Of a stretch of DNA of 64,000 nucleotides, positions 62,740 through 64,000 are shown piece by piece; position 1 is the stretch's first letter; each line of letters starts with the position of its first letter. The translations under genes were made by a program, and so were the position numbers. Source of the stretch: Chaetorhynchus papuensis (taxonomy: Eukaryota > Chordata > Aves > Passeriformes > Rhipiduridae). The notes under the pieces were generated by a model that was given only the letters and a program-made list of their open reading frames with translations, made no database searches and was not told where the DNA came from. The stretch lies in assembly GCA_013396525.1 (NCBI GenBank), contig VWYX01000292.1, forward strand, positions 581,679-645,678. The letters are read 5' to 3'.

Positions 62740-64000
62740 AATCTGTGGGTCGGCCCCAAGCCCGTACAGGTGCATTGCGTTATTCCTTCCCGGGCGCAGG
62801 ACACTGCACTTGCCTTGTTTGAGTTTCAGAGAGTTCCTCTCTGCCCATCTCTCCAGCCTGTTGAGGTCCTTCTGAAAGACCTTCTGAAGATCCTTCTGAA
62901 GCACAGCACTCCAGGGTATTGGCCACTGCTCCCAGCTTTGTGTCCTCAGTGAAAAAGTTAAACTATACTGGGCCTAATATTGAAATTGAGGGATGCTGCT
63001 AGTGACAGGCCTCCAGCTAAACCCTGTGCCACTGATTACAATCCTCTGGGATCTGCCATTCAGCCAGCTGTTAATCCATCCCATCAGCCACTCATCCAGT
63101 CCACACCTCCTGAGCTTGCTTATGAAGATGTTGTGACAGTGTAAAAAGTCTTGCTGAAGTTGAGGCAGACAATACCCACTGCTGTCCTGTCACCCATCCA
63201 GACAGATGTTTCATTGTAGAAGGCAATCAGGTTGGCCAAATACCTGATTACCTTCAGTGAACCCATGCTGACTACTCCTGATCGCCTTCTTTTCTTCCAC
63301 ATGGACAGAGATGGCCTCCAGAAAGAGGTGCTGCATCATCTTCCCAGGGATTGAAATGGGGCTGACTGGCCCATAGTTCCCTGGCTCCTCTTTCTTGCCC
63401 ATTTTGAAAACTGGGGTGACATTTGCTTTCTCCTAGTAATCAGCACCTCTCCTGATCTTCATGACCTTCCAAAGGTGATCATGAGCAGCCTCGCTAGGGT
63501 GTGCACCAGCTCGCTCAGCACTCACGGGCACAGCACTCACTGGACTTGAGCATGTCAAGTTTTCCCAGGTGTTCTCAGACCCCATCCTCCCTGACCAAGG
63601 GAAAGTCTTCTTTTTGTTTCTTCACCCTGGTCTCCTGGCTCAGGGATACCTGAGGCCTGGTCTTGTCAGTGAAGATTGATGCAAAGGCATCAGTCTGCCT
63701 TCTCTGTTTCCTCTCTTACCAGAGTCCCCTCTTCTTTTACTAATGAGTCCACATCATCCTTTGCTTTCCTTTGGTTATCAATTTGAAGAAATCCTTCTTG
63801 GTGTCCTTGGCATCTTTGGCCATATTTAATTCTAGATGGGTATTGGCCTTCCTTGTCTTATTTCTACTTACTAACAATCTCTCAATATTCGTTTCAAGTG
63901 GCCTGACTCTGCCTCCATCTTCTGTGTAATTCCTGCCTACACCTGAGTAATGATAGCAGTTCTTTATTTGTCCATATAGGTCCCTTGCCCCTTTTGCCTG
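62740..64000 (-). mobile_element. CR1 LINE reverse-transcriptase fragment, continues past the window
   Basis: Seen: the minus strand encodes recognisable CR1 ORF2 segments in order. From the window edge inwards these are the linker between endonuclease and polymerase (around 63700-63850), then KEEPGNYGPVSPISIPGKMM, SQHGFTEGNQV and FYNETSVWMGDRTAVGIVCL with NFSKTF, then DLNRLERWAERNSLKLKQGK near 62820. The two central pieces lie in different frames (63211-63402 and 63120-63302), so a frameshift lies near 63230. The aspartate of the usual DFSKAFD polymerase motif is replaced (NFSKTFY). A dead, old copy of a different CR1 subgroup from 54386-55315. Its 3' end is unclear. Confidence 0.87.

Overview
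This is vertebrate nuclear DNA, almost certainly from a bird and most likely a songbird. It is AT-rich, has no operon-like coding, and carries 5'-truncated CR1 LINE fragments whose reverse-transcriptase reading frame can still be read. It also holds several solo LTRs of types I recognise from passerine genomes. The species is an inference from repeat content. I see no tRNA, rRNA, CRISPR array, CpG island or intact single-exon gene.

Repeats from left to right: an ERV LTR on the minus strand (7564-8194); an LTR 3' remnant (13446-13520) followed by a repeat-bearing ORF (13634-13927) and an LTR-like block with TATA box and AATAAA (14035-14350); a CR1 scrap (15055-15165); an ERVL-type solo LTR with a perfect 5-bp target duplication (21353-21948) and an inverted relative (28069-28664); CR1 3' ends at 28965-29290 (-), 35925-36114 (+) and 41817-41870 (-, weak); a CR1 body (54386-55315, -) next to a 906-bp LTR (55351-56256, -); a third ERVL-type LTR (59180-59710, +); another LTR with promoter and poly(A) signals (60047-60784, +); and a CR1 reverse-transcriptase fragment running off the right edge (62740-64000, -).

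The least obvious content is a possible large, many-exon host gene on the minus strand, transcribed from right to left through long introns. Candidate exons at 23393-23476, 22868-22978, 20710-20747, 17020-17182, 15742-15942, 10659-10855 and 6467-6543 have AG/GT borders and compatible splice phases. The 22868-22978 exon needs one base restored in a T run. Weaker candidates lie upstream at 30561-30628, 39368-39471, 44944-45012 and 54290-54349. The peptides are rich in beta-strand-like segments. I do not recognise the protein. Acceptors were partly chosen for phase, so this is a hypothesis until tested with homologous proteins or RNA-seq.

The rest is unique-looking intronic or intergenic sequence with a few simple repeats, two 24-base A/T runs and one unresolved base (N at 50756).
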